34,772 bases of DNA from positions 1-34,772 of the forward strand of contig REEH01000145.1 of the NCBI GenBank assembly GCA_007695175.1. The letters are read 5' to 3'. Of the stretch, positions 1 through 7,176 are shown piece by piece. Source of the stretch: Spirochaetaceae bacterium. Its GTDB lineage: Bacteria > Spirochaetota > Spirochaetia > DSM-27196 > Alkalispirochaetaceae. The notes under the pieces are model-generated. The model did no database searches, had not been told where the DNA came from, and was given only the letters and a program-made list of their open reading frames with translations. The translations under genes were made by a program, and so were the position numbers. Every line of letters starts with the position of its first letter. The first letter of the stretch is position 1.

Positions 1-116
1 GACACATTCTGCGCATGTCGCCTCCCCTGATAATGGAGGAGGAGCACGCGGAAATGGGCCTCGCCATAATTGAGGAATCGATCGCCGAGGTTGAGAAAGA
101 GTTCGGGTACCGGTAG
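1..116 (+). CDS. C-terminal end of a class III (PLP-dependent) aminotransferase, partial
   Basis: Reading from base 3, the frame gives about 37 residues ending at a TAG at 114-116. The fragment contains ILRMSPPLIMEEEH followed by a helix (GLAIIEESIAEVEKEFGYR). An arginine followed by a PPL block and a final amphipathic helix is the usual end of class III aminotransferases (GabT/ArgD type), where the arginine region lines the substrate pocket. The rest of the gene lies outside the window, so the substrate cannot be named. The next gene starts 9 bp after the stop, which suggests one transcript. The call rests on a short stretch and could be wrong in detail. Confidence 0.6.
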   Translation, partial: HILRMSPPLIMEEEHAEMGLAIIEESIAEVEKEFGYR

Positions 117-125
117 GCTGATTGT

Positions 126-1283
126 ATGGAAACGATACGATTCGGCCTGATCGGTCTCGGATTGATGGGGCGCGAGTTTGCATCCGCCGCCGCCCGCTGG
201 ACACACCTGCCGGACCTGGAGGTCCGGCCCGAGATTGTCGCGCTCTGCAGCCGGAACCTCAACTCCCTGGAGTGGTTCCGGAATACGTGCCCCGCGGTGA
301 AGCAGGTAACCAGAGATTACCGGGAGATGCTGGCAAACCCGGAGGTGGATGCGATCTACTGCGCCGTTCCGCACGATCAGCACCGGAGGATGTACTGTGA
401 AACGGTGGAGGCGGGGAAGCACCTTTTCGGCGAGAAACCCTTTGGAATCGATATGAAGACCAACCGGGAAATCAACCGGGTGATAGAGAAACACCCGGAC
501 GTGCTGGTCCGCTGCTCATCGCAGTTTCCCTTCACGCCGGCGGCGCAGTATCTGTGCGCTATGATTGAGGAGGGCCGTCTGGGCGAGATTATCGAAGTGG
601 AGGCGGGCTTCCTTCACTCCAGCGATCTCAATCCGGAGAAACCGATCAACTGGAAGCGGTCCATCGCAACCAACGGAGAGTACGGGTGCATGGGCGATCT
701 GGGGATGCATGTGTGCCACATACCCTTCCGCGCGGGCTGGGTGCCTCTGGACGTGCGGGCGATACTTTCCAACATCATCCCGACCCGCCCGGACAGTCAG
801 GGCAAGCAGGTACCCTGTGAAACGTGGGACAATGCGACACTTCTCTGCAGGACCCGGGATGACGTCACCGGATCAACCTTTCCCATGACGTTGAAGATGC
901 AGCGGATCGCCCCGGGCGAATCAAACACATGGTACCTCACGGTGCTGGGAACCCGTTCATCGGTACGAATCTCGACCAGAAATATCAATGTCGTTCACGT
1001 GCTCGAGTATGACGGGAGAAAGCAGAACTGGGAAACGATCGATATCGGTCACGCGCCGGCTTTCAAATCCATAACCGGTGCCATATTCGAGTTCGGCTTC
1101 TCCGACGCGATTCTGCAGATGTGGGGAGCGTACCTGTATGAACTGCAGCAGGGAAAACCGCTGAGTCGCTTCGCCGGCTGCGTCACTCCAGCGGAGGTTG
1201 CGGCAAGCCACCGGCTCTTCACCGCCGCTCTGCAGTCCCAGAAGGATGCCACCACGGTCGGCATCCCGCCGCAGCAGGACTGA
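126..1283 (+). CDS. Gfo/Idh/MocA-family NAD(P)-dependent oxidoreductase
   Basis: This 385-residue protein has the family layout. An N-terminal Rossmann fold carries GLGLMG at residues 10-15. The EKP motif at 103-105 (lysine 104) closes the cofactor site. A GDLGMH block at 190-195 supplies the Asp191 and His195 that pair with the lysine in inositol and glucose-fructose dehydrogenases. The C-terminal half is the alpha/beta substrate domain. Such enzymes oxidise or reduce a sugar, inositol or related polyol in the cytoplasm; the substrate cannot be read from sequence. Start ATG 126 has no strong ribosome site but follows the aminotransferase stop by 9 bp, so translation may be coupled. The downstream ROK regulator and NagB-like gene point to carbohydrate use. 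Confidence 0.85.
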   Translation: METIRFGLIGLGLMGREFASAAARWTHLPDLEVRPEIVALCSRNLNSLEWFRNTCPAVKQVTRDYREMLANPEVDAIYCAVPHDQHRRMYCETVEAGKHLFGEKPFGIDMKTNREINRVIEKHPDVLVRCSSQFPFTPAAQYLCAMIEEGRLGEIIEVEAGFLHSSDLNPEKPINWKRSIATNGEYGCMGDLGMHVCHIPFRAGWVPLDVRAILSNIIPTRPDSQGKQVPCETWDNATLLCRTRDDVTGSTFPMTLKMQRIAPGESNTWYLTVLGTRSSVRISTRNINVVHVLEYDGRKQNWETIDIGHAPAFKSITGAIFEFGFSDAILQMWGAYLYELQQGKPLSRFAGCVTPAEVAASHRLFTAALQSQKDATTVGIPPQQD

Positions 1284-1392
1284 CGACTGGACACCTCCCC
1301 GCCGGTTTCGATACGATAGGGATGAACCTGCACGCAGCAAATGGGAAATCCCGATTTGACGAGCCGCGAATACGTTTTAGGGGGTGACGAAG

Positions 1393-2637
1393 ATGGCACT
1401 TGAACACGCCCTGAGAGTGCGGAAGCCCGCTAACTCTTTCGTTCAAAATGAGATGAATATATCCATAATATTCAACTATTTGCGAAAGCACGGTTCGTCA
1501 TATCGTGCCCAGATATCCCGCGATCTGAGCATCAGCGCCCCCGCCGTATCCCGGGCGATCGAGAAGCTGAAGGAGCTCGGGTACGTGGTGGAGTCGGAAC
1601 CGATGCGGACCTCCAACGGCAAGAAGGCGGTCAAAGTCAGCATCAACGTCGACAAGGGATTCGTTCTGGGAATCGACGTTCTCAAGGAGAACCTGCGCAT
1701 CGCCGCCTTCGATTACCGCGGATCAATGGTGGCATCGACGCGGGGCATGCACATGGCCGCAAGCGATGACGTCCCCCGGGACCTGGTCCGGGAGATCGAA
1801 ACCTTTCTGTCCGGTATGGGCACGCACACCGGGGCGGCGCTCAAGGCGATCTGCGTGGGTGTTCCCGCCGTCGTGGAAGCGGAGACATCACAACTGAGCA
1901 GCGCGATTCTCTTTCCCAACCTGACCGGAATCAACCTCAAAGAGATTCTTACCAGGAGGTTCAACGTACCCGTTTTCGTGGAGAACGACGTACATCTCTC
2001 GGCCCTGGCGGAGAACCAGTTCGGCCAGGGGCGGATGCACAAGGATCTCGTCTTTCTGGAGGTCTCCGCCGGTATCGGGGCGGGAATAATCATCGACAAC
2101 AACGTCGTAGCGGGACACAGCGGGGCCTCGGGAGAACTGGGGTACATGGCTCTGGACCGGTCCGACCTTGGCTGGGGGGGCAGGACGAAAGGACCTCTTG
2201 AACAGCGCGCGTCCACCGATGCCATTCGCGATGCGGCCGTGGCGGCGATGCGGGACGGCACACGGACGCTGATCTCCGATCGGGTGAAGGGCGAGGAGGA
2301 AGGAGTGACTCCCTCCATCGTGGCCGAATGCGCTCTGGAGGGTGACCCCCTGGCAGTGAAGATATTCGATGATCTGGTGGCGCGTCTCTCGCTGGCCGTG
2401 ATCAACCTGGCGATCATTATTGATCCCGAGGTCATCGTCTTTGGTGGTGATATCTGCAGCCTGCCCGGCTTCACTACACTCCTTCTCGAACCGATCCGGA
2501 GCAACGTAAACGCTTCCCTGCCCTTCACTCCGCCGGAAATCACGGTATCCTCCGTGGCGGAGGATGCAGGTGTGATCGGCGCCGCCTATTTTGCGATTGA
2601 ATCGCTGCTTCTGCGGCAGTACCCCTATCGCATCTGA
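1393..2637 (+). CDS. ROK-family transcriptional regulator (NagC/XylR type) without the zinc motif
   Basis: The N-terminal part contains a winged helix-turn-helix (NISIIFNYLRKHGSSYRAQ, then SISAPAVSRAIEKLKELGY), followed by the ROK sugar-kinase fold: CVGVPA, then ENDVHLSALAENQFG, then SAGIGAGIIIDN and HSGASGELGYM. ROK repressors bind operators and release them when a sugar or sugar phosphate occupies the kinase fold. The CxCGxxGCxE zinc site normally following the GELG block is absent: the stretch reads LGWGGRTKGPLEQRAS. ATG 1393 is preferred over an in-frame GTG at 1384 because the AGGGGG run (1379-1384) sits 8 bp before it. It probably controls the flanking sugar genes, including the NagB-like gene behind it. 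Confidence 0.85.
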   Translation: MALEHALRVRKPANSFVQNEMNISIIFNYLRKHGSSYRAQISRDLSISAPAVSRAIEKLKELGYVVESEPMRTSNGKKAVKVSINVDKGFVLGIDVLKENLRIAAFDYRGSMVASTRGMHMAASDDVPRDLVREIETFLSGMGTHTGAALKAICVGVPAVVEAETSQLSSAILFPNLTGINLKEILTRRFNVPVFVENDVHLSALAENQFGQGRMHKDLVFLEVSAGIGAGIIIDNNVVAGHSGASGELGYMALDRSDLGWGGRTKGPLEQRASTDAIRDAAVAAMRDGTRTLISDRVKGEEEGVTPSIVAECALEGDPLAVKIFDDLVARLSLAVINLAIIIDPEVIVFGGDICSLPGFTTLLLEPIRSNVNASLPFTPPEITVSSVAEDAGVIGAAYFAIESLLLRQYPYRI

Positions 2638-2692
2638 GATACGACGGAAGGGCCGAGGGAGCCTGGATTCGGTGCGTCGGCTCGCCCCGCCC

Positions 2693-2720
2693 TTGACAGG
2701 TGGGAGAAGAGGATTATACT
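2693..2720 (+). promoter_or_regulatory. Sigma70-type promoter for the NagB-like gene
   Basis: TTGACA at 2693-2698 and TATACT at 2715-2720 are separated by 16 bp, close to the sigma70 consensus. It stands about 40 bp before the ATG of the next gene, which has an AAAGAGGAG ribosome site at 2746-2754. The leader just after the -10 box contains the semi-symmetric stretch GTTACGAACTGTACGTTA (about 2725-2742), a possible operator for the neighbouring ROK protein. The operator idea is a guess. Confidence 0.75.
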
Positions 2721-2761
2721 GGGTTGTTACGAACTGTACGTTAGCAAAGAGGAGTGACTGA

Positions 2762-3691
2762 ATGAGACCTTACAGCAACATAGCCCCCGACTGGTGGGAC
2801 TACACGACGATCGACAGGGAAATCCTGCGGGATGCGGCAAAACTGACCGCTGAGGATATCCTGGAGCTCGCCCGTCCGGGCTTCACGATTCACTTCTATG
2901 ACACGAGCGAAGAGTTCTACGCCGCCGAGGCGCTGGAGTACATACGCTCGTGGACACGGGCGACGGAGCACGAACCGGCCGGTATCTGCGGCCCCATCGG
3001 GCCCACGGCGCAACTGCCCATCGTCGCGCAGATGGTGAACGACCTGGAAGTGGATATCCGGCACGGCCATTTCTGGGGAATGGACGAATGGCTGGTGGGG
3101 GACCGGGAGATGAGTCCGGACAATCCCATGAGCTTTGCCCACGCCGATATGGCTCTCTGTTTTGACAGAATCAATCCCAAGCTGCGCATGCCTCTGGAGA
3201 ACATCCACTTCCCGACCGTGGCGACGATGGAGGAGTTCTCCGCTTCCTTTGATACCGTGAAGTGCCTGGTGATGCAGGGAGGTCAGGGCGAGGTGAAACA
3301 CTGGGCGTTTAACGATCCTCTCCGGCGGGAAGAGCCCTATGTCAACGAGCCGCCGCCACCGGAAGTCTACCGGGAACTGGGCACGCGTATCGTCGACCTG
3401 CATCCCCTGACGCTTGTACAGAATGCACGGACCTCCGTGGGTGGCGTCGTGTCGGATATCCCCAGCCGCGCGATCACCGTGGGGCCGCGCGAGACGTGGA
3501 AGACCGAGAAGATTTCCATCTGGCACCCGGGGTACCACGACAACGCCTTTGGCATCCGCCTGACGGCGCTCATGATATCCAAAGGGATAGCGGACAGTTC
3601 CGTGCCCATGTCGCTCCTGGCGGACCATCCCAACGTTCACTTCAGTTACCTGCGGCCCAACATCGGAAGCTGCAACCCGGACATGAAGTAG
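2762..3691 (+). CDS. Glucosamine-6-phosphate deaminase (NagB)-like sugar-phosphate protein
   Basis: This 309-residue protein matches the NagB/6-phosphogluconolactonase-type fold. [12 protein letters not shown] occupies the phosphate-loop position. HFWGMDEW corresponds to the FNMDEY block of NagB, keeping the catalytic Asp. [14 protein letters not shown] corresponds to GIGxDGHIAFNEP, keeping the His but changing the ring-opening Glu to Asp. True NagB enzymes convert glucosamine-6-phosphate to fructose-6-phosphate and ammonia. The divergent N-terminus and altered loops suggest a paralogue with another amino or phospho-sugar substrate, or a non-catalytic member. The ATG has a good ribosome site and its own promoter. 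The end faces the minus-strand PLC-like gene with a 17 bp gap. Confidence 0.7.
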   Translation: MRPYSNIAPDWWDYTTIDREILRDAAKLTAEDILELARPGFTIHFYDTSEEFYAAEALEYIRSWTRATEHEPAGICGPIGPTAQLPIVAQMVNDLEVDIRHGHFWGMDEWLVGDREMSPDNPMSFAHADMALCFDRINPKLRMPLENIHFPTVATMEEFSASFDTVKCLVMQGGQGEVKHWAFNDPLRREEPYVNEPPPPEVYRELGTRIVDLHPLTLVQNARTSVGGVVSDIPSRAITVGPRETWKTEKISIWHPGYHDNAFGIRLTALMISKGIADSSVPMSLLADHPNVHFSYLRPNIGSCNPDMK

Positions 3692-3708
3692 GACACGAGC
3701 CGGCAGCG

Positions 3709-4908
3709 TTACCACCGGGACAGGGGTGCAACAAACTCGCGGGTAACGCGGCCAAACTCCCGGAGCATCGCCCGGCAAACCGCGAGCAGGGGGGGTGTCA
3801 TGGATGGGGCGCGCCGGGACGTTGCGTGCCGGGGCGCGCCGCGCCGGCGTTCGCCGAGGCGCTCCTGCTCCTGCTCCTGCAGGGCGCGATCCGCGGCGGG
3901 GGCAAGTCCGGCGGCAACACGGGCAATCTCCCGCGGCGCCCGGGAGCGGGATGCTTCGGGTTGACCGCACACCGCCTGAACGAGCGGATCATTCCAGGGA
4001 TCACCACCGCCGCAGGCGGCGAGCAGCCTCTCCAGCAGGAGCGACTCCAGCAGCACGTGCCGGCGTGTAACGTCGCGAATCATGCGCCTGTAGGGCGAAG
4101 CGAGGCCGATCGCTCGCAGGAGGCCCCGCAGCATAACCGTCGCGGTACGGCGGCGCGGCAACGCGGAAGCGTGGTAGGGCATCGTCACGTCCTGAAGGTA
4201 GTGCAGAGCCCATCCGGTGAAGCGATATCCCCAGTATGCACATCCTTGTTGATGCGCGAGCCCCGCCAGAAAAGAGAACTGCCGGATCCGGTACTCCAGG
4301 AAGGTACGGCGGAGGCCGGGAGCGAGGCGATACAGGAGCGGCGACTCGTGGTAGAACGCCATGTGGAAGGGCGCCTGAGAGCTGAAGGGATGCTCGGGAT
4401 TGCCGAAGGGCTGCGACCCGAAGCCGTAGGCGCGTCCCCACTCCGTACCGCTCTCGTCAAACAGATCCAGATCCATCCCGTAGTCGGGCTCGTCCGAGGC
4501 AGTAGCGAGAACGTCCAGGGCCGTCACCTGCTCGCCGGGCTCGACGAGAAAGAACCGGGCCCCGGGGTACTCGAAGGGCCGCACCGCGATTGACTCAAAG
4601 GGGAGATCCCGGTTTCCCTCACGGGCGGGTGACGGGGAGGCACCATCGCGGATCGCCTCCGGCACCGCTTTCAGGAACGTCCGCGGGCGGTAACCCGGGT
4701 GTATCCGCAGGCGACGCAGGAACAAGTCCACCGGGTCACACGCTCCGGGAGGGTCGGACTCCGGCAGGAGCAGAGTTTCAGTGCCGGAGCTCTGCAACGC
4801 CCCCTCGCAAAGGGTAAGAAAATCGGTGATCGGCACCACCGTGACCTTCCTACCCGATAGCTCTCCCTCCGCCAGAGCGATAAAGGTGAGCAGCGTGTGA
4901 TCTTCCAT
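3709..4908 (-). CDS. Putative zinc-dependent phospholipase C / P1-nuclease-fold protein
   Basis: The 399-residue product has a central GWALHYLQDVTMPYHA block (His236, Asp240, His246), preceded by His219 in SFLAGLAHQQG. An HYxxDxxxPxH pattern with an upstream His is the metal-binding core of the bacterial zinc phospholipase C and S1/P1 nuclease fold, which hydrolyses phosphodiesters on lipids or nucleic acids with three zinc ions. Those proteins are normally exported, but I see no signal peptide here: the start MEDHTLLTFIALAEGELSG is not hydrophobic enough. The C-terminal 120 residues are rich in Arg, Ala and Glu and less conserved in appearance. It starts 4 bp after the short-chain dehydrogenase stops, so the two are co-transcribed. 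Function beyond the fold is unknown. Confidence 0.5.
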   Translation of the reverse strand: MEDHTLLTFIALAEGELSGRKVTVVPITDFLTLCEGALQSSGTETLLLPESDPPGACDPVDLFLRRLRIHPGYRPRTFLKAVPEAIRDGASPSPAREGNRDLPFESIAVRPFEYPGARFFLVEPGEQVTALDVLATASDEPDYGMDLDLFDESGTEWGRAYGFGSQPFGNPEHPFSSQAPFHMAFYHESPLLYRLAPGLRRTFLEYRIRQFSFLAGLAHQQGCAYWGYRFTGWALHYLQDVTMPYHASALPRRRTATVMLRGLLRAIGLASPYRRMIRDVTRRHVLLESLLLERLLAACGGGDPWNDPLVQAVCGQPEASRSRAPREIARVAAGLAPAADRALQEQEQERLGERRRGAPRHATSRRAPSMTPPLLAVCRAMLREFGRVTREFVAPLSRW

Positions 4909-4912
4909 GATC

Positions 4913-5731
4913 TCATGCGTCCGGCAGGCCGGCCAGGCGGACGCTCTCGTCCCAGAGGCGACGCGCCGTTTCCGGGTCGGTACCCGCCGGGTCCGGCTCT
5001 TCCGGCCGGCCGTCGGAGAAGTACGCTCCCGTAAGGTCCCGGTACCGTGCGTCCAGAGCAGGGCCGATTACGTAGCGCGCGCCCTCCTCCACCGGCGAGC
5101 CGCCGGAAAAGTACTCGTGCAGGACCTTCGTCCTGATTATACCGGGATGGAGCGAGACCGCGGTGACGCCCGTTTCCGCGGTGCGGCGCGACAACTCCGT
5201 GGTGAAAAGTACGTTGGCCAGCTTGCTCTGCGCGTAGGCGGTGTACCCGTCGTATCGCTTCTCTCCCATGAGATCGTCAAAGTCGATGCGCGCGCCACGA
5301 TGAACCATGGAACTCACCGTCACGACCCGGGCCGGAGCGCTCTCTCGGAGCAGGTCGAGCAGGAGGTTCGTCAGCAGGAAATGTGCCAGATGGTTTACCG
5401 CGAAGGTGAGCTCCAGGCCATCATGGCTCACGCGGCGCCGTCGGGATACGACCCCGGCGTTGTTGATGAGTACGTCCAGGCGCTCCAGGGACTCCGTCAG
5501 TTCCCGCGCCATCCGCCGGACCTCCGCGAGCGAGGCGAGATCCGCGATGACGCCCTGCGCCTCCGCGCCGGACAGTGCTTCGATCTCACGCCGTACCGCC
5601 GCGACGCGGGCGCCGTCGCGACCATGAACGACCACCATAGCTCCCCGCCGCGCGGCCTCCAGCGCCGCGGCACGGCCTATACCGTCGGTACTTCCCGTTA
5701 TCAGGACTGTGGGTCCACTCATGGGTGCCAT
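4913..5731 (-). CDS. Short-chain dehydrogenase/reductase, retinol dehydrogenase-like
   Basis: Classical SDR of 272 residues: TGSTDGIG cofactor loop (residues 12-19), LINNAG, the catalytic Ser in VVTVSSMVHRGA, and the Tyr-Lys pair in YTAYAQSKLAN, followed by LHPGIIRT. The DFDDLMGEKRYDGYTAYAQSK layout is typical of the retinol dehydrogenase/WW-oxidoreductase-like group, which reduces aldehydes or ketones with NADP(H). The substrate is unknown. Starts at 5731 or 5722 (MSGPT) are both possible; neither has a clear ribosome site. The start lies only about 9 bp beyond the T-tract of a strong terminator on the same strand, so expression may depend on read-through. It is followed by the PLC-like gene. 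Confidence 0.85.
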   Translation of the reverse strand: MAPMSGPTVLITGSTDGIGRAAALEAARRGAMVVVHGRDGARVAAVRREIEALSGAEAQGVIADLASLAEVRRMARELTESLERLDVLINNAGVVSRRRRVSHDGLELTFAVNHLAHFLLTNLLLDLLRESAPARVVTVSSMVHRGARIDFDDLMGEKRYDGYTAYAQSKLANVLFTTELSRRTAETGVTAVSLHPGIIRTKVLHEYFSGGSPVEEGARYVIGPALDARYRDLTGAYFSDGRPEEPDPAGTDPETARRLWDESVRLAGLPDA

Positions 5732-5739
5732 GATGCCAT

Positions 5740-5773
5740 AAAAAACGGGACCCGTGTATTACCACAGGTCCCG
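5740..5773 (-). terminator. Rho-independent terminator after the flavin-domain lipoprotein gene
   Basis: An 11 bp stem (plus-strand CGGGACCCGTG at 5746-5756 with CACAGGTCCCG at 5763-5773, one G-T type mismatch) has a 6 nt loop. Read on the minus strand it is followed by six T residues (5745-5740). It lies 20 bp after the stop of the FMN-binding lipoprotein gene and immediately before the start of the co-oriented dehydrogenase gene. Confidence 0.85.
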
Positions 5774-5793
5774 GAGTCCATCTACGGAGGAGG

Positions 5794-7035
5794 TCAGTAG
5801 ATGCCGCGGCTCAGACCGTTCATGATCGCGGAGAAGACCTTGTTTGCCCGGAGCGTCGCTCCGGAGACACCGTCGATATCGTCGATAAAGTCACCGGGAG
5901 AGTGCAGATCATAAATTGCCTCAAGAGGTTTGCCGTCCAGGTATTCCGCAATCTGCAGGTGCTGAGCGAAGATCGGGTAAAACTGGTGATCCTCGTTGAG
6001 GTTGCGGAAGTTGTTATCCCGGTACTGCAGGTGCCGGAAGGAAATGTTCCCGATCCTGTTGTCGGTGACATTAAACTGGATGCTCACCTGCTGCTCGCCA
6101 CCGTCGCCGTAGGTACCGCGATACCGGCCGTCGGGATGGGACGTGATATCCCGGGAGAACCCGTTGGCGGGAGCGTAAATACCGCGATTGAGTCCGTCCC
6201 GGATCGCGGAGAAGACCTTGTTTGCCCGGATCGTCGCACCGGAGACCCCATCGATATCGTCGACAAATTCACCGGGGCTGTGCAGATCAAAGATCGTTTC
6301 CAGTGGTTTGCCCTCCAGGTACTCAGCTATCTGCTGATGCTGCGCAAAGATGGGGTAAAACTGGTGTCCTTCGGAAAGGTTGCGGAAGCTGGTGCCTCGA
6401 TACTGCAGATGCCGGTACGAGACGTTGCTGATCCTGTTGTCCGCAAGACGGAACTGGACACTCACCTGCTGTTCACCACTGTCTTCGTAGGTACCACGGT
6501 ACGTTCCGTCCTGGTACGAGCCGATATCGCGGGGAATACCGTTTCTGGCTGAGTAGATTCCGCGATTCAAGCCGTCCTGAATGGCGGAAACGACCTTGTT
6601 TGCCCGGATCGTCGCTCCGGAGAACGTGTCGATATCCTCGATGACGTCACCGGGATTGTAGAGATCCGCCAGAGCGGAGAGAGGCTTGCCCTCGAGATAC
6701 TCACCGATTTGCTGGTGCTGCACGAATATCGGGTAGAACTGATTGTCCTCGTTCAGGTTCCGGAAACTGGTGCCGCGATACTGGAGGTGTCGGAACGAGA
6801 CGTTCCGAAAGGTCTCGTTCTCCACGTCAAACTGGATACTGACCTGCATCTCGCCACCATCACCAAAAATCCCGCGATAGCGGCCGTCGGCGATACCCGG
6901 AGCGGGCTCCGGTGCGGGAGCTGGTTCTTCCGCGGCCGGCGCCGCTGGTGCCGGAGCGGCGGCGCGCTCGGCCTCACAGGCACCGAGCAGAAGAATCATA
7001 GTGAAACCGATAAGTACCAGGGTCGTTTTTTTCAT
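5794..7035 (-). CDS. Lipoprotein with three tandem FMN-binding (covalently flavinylated) domains
   Basis: In the 414-residue numbering counted from the 7038 ATG, a signal peptide ends in a lipobox (LLGAC, Cys21), followed by an Ala/Pro/Glu linker and three near-identical repeats starting at DGRYRG/DGTYRG 51, 177 and 303, with an exact 126-residue period. Each ends in the flavinylation signature: DTFSGAT (137-143), DGVSGAT (263-269), DGVSGAT (389-395). The threonine of Dxx(S/T)GAT is where ApbE attaches FMN through a phosphoester, as in NqrC and RnfG. The protein should be a membrane-anchored, extracytoplasmic electron carrier holding up to three flavins. No ApbE or redox partner gene is nearby. 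ATG 7035 is favoured because AAGGAAGG (7042-7049) crowds the alternative ATG at 7038. Repeats 2 and 3 are the most alike, implying duplication. Confidence 0.9.
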   Translation of the reverse strand: MKKTTLVLIGFTMILLLGACEAERAAAPAPAAPAAEEPAPAPEPAPGIADGRYRGIFGDGGEMQVSIQFDVENETFRNVSFRHLQYRGTSFRNLNEDNQFYPIFVQHQQIGEYLEGKPLSALADLYNPGDVIEDIDTFSGATIRANKVVSAIQDGLNRGIYSARNGIPRDIGSYQDGTYRGTYEDSGEQQVSVQFRLADNRISNVSYRHLQYRGTSFRNLSEGHQFYPIFAQHQQIAEYLEGKPLETIFDLHSPGEFVDDIDGVSGATIRANKVFSAIRDGLNRGIYAPANGFSRDITSHPDGRYRGTYGDGGEQQVSIQFNVTDNRIGNISFRHLQYRDNNFRNLNEDHQFYPIFAQHLQIAEYLDGKPLEAIYDLHSPGDFIDDIDGVSGATLRANKVFSAIMNGLSRGIY

Positions 7036-7075
7036 CATACCTTCCTTTTTTTGTCGTTATTACAGATTCGGTAAA

Positions 7076-7103
7076 GATATAGGGCGTTACGAGGACTTGT
7101 CAA
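7076..7103 (-). promoter_or_regulatory. Probable sigma70 promoter for the flavin-domain lipoprotein
   Basis: On the minus strand TTGACA (7103-7098) is followed after 16 bp by TATATC (7081-7076), about 40 bp before the start codon. The -35 box is perfect and the -10 box moderate. Confidence 0.55.
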
Positions 7104-7141
7104 GAATCGTTCCGGATCTTTCCAACCCCAATCGGAAATAC

Positions 7142-7170
7142 TTGCGATATCGCCGATCTCGGGTCATAGT
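7142..7170 (+). promoter_or_regulatory. Possible promoter for the fucose isomerase-like gene; leaderless start
   Basis: TTGCGA (7142-7147) and CATAGT (7165-7170) are 17 bp apart, each matching consensus at four of six positions. The -10 box ends only 6 bp before ATG 7177 and there is no ribosome site, which would fit a leaderless mRNA. A perfect 10 bp palindrome, GCGATATCGC (7144-7153), overlaps the -35 region and may be an operator. Confidence 0.4.
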
Positions 7171-7176
7171 TGTCCC

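Noticed and set aside
3496-4593. 365-codon plus-strand frame over the PLC-like gene
   Set aside because: The minus frame has a coherent metal motif and operon overlap; the plus frame is a shadow of low complexity.
5794-7035. DNA-level tandem repeat as a satellite or CRISPR-like array
   Set aside because: The roughly 378 bp periodicity is explained by three coding FMN-binding domains with conserved protein motifs.
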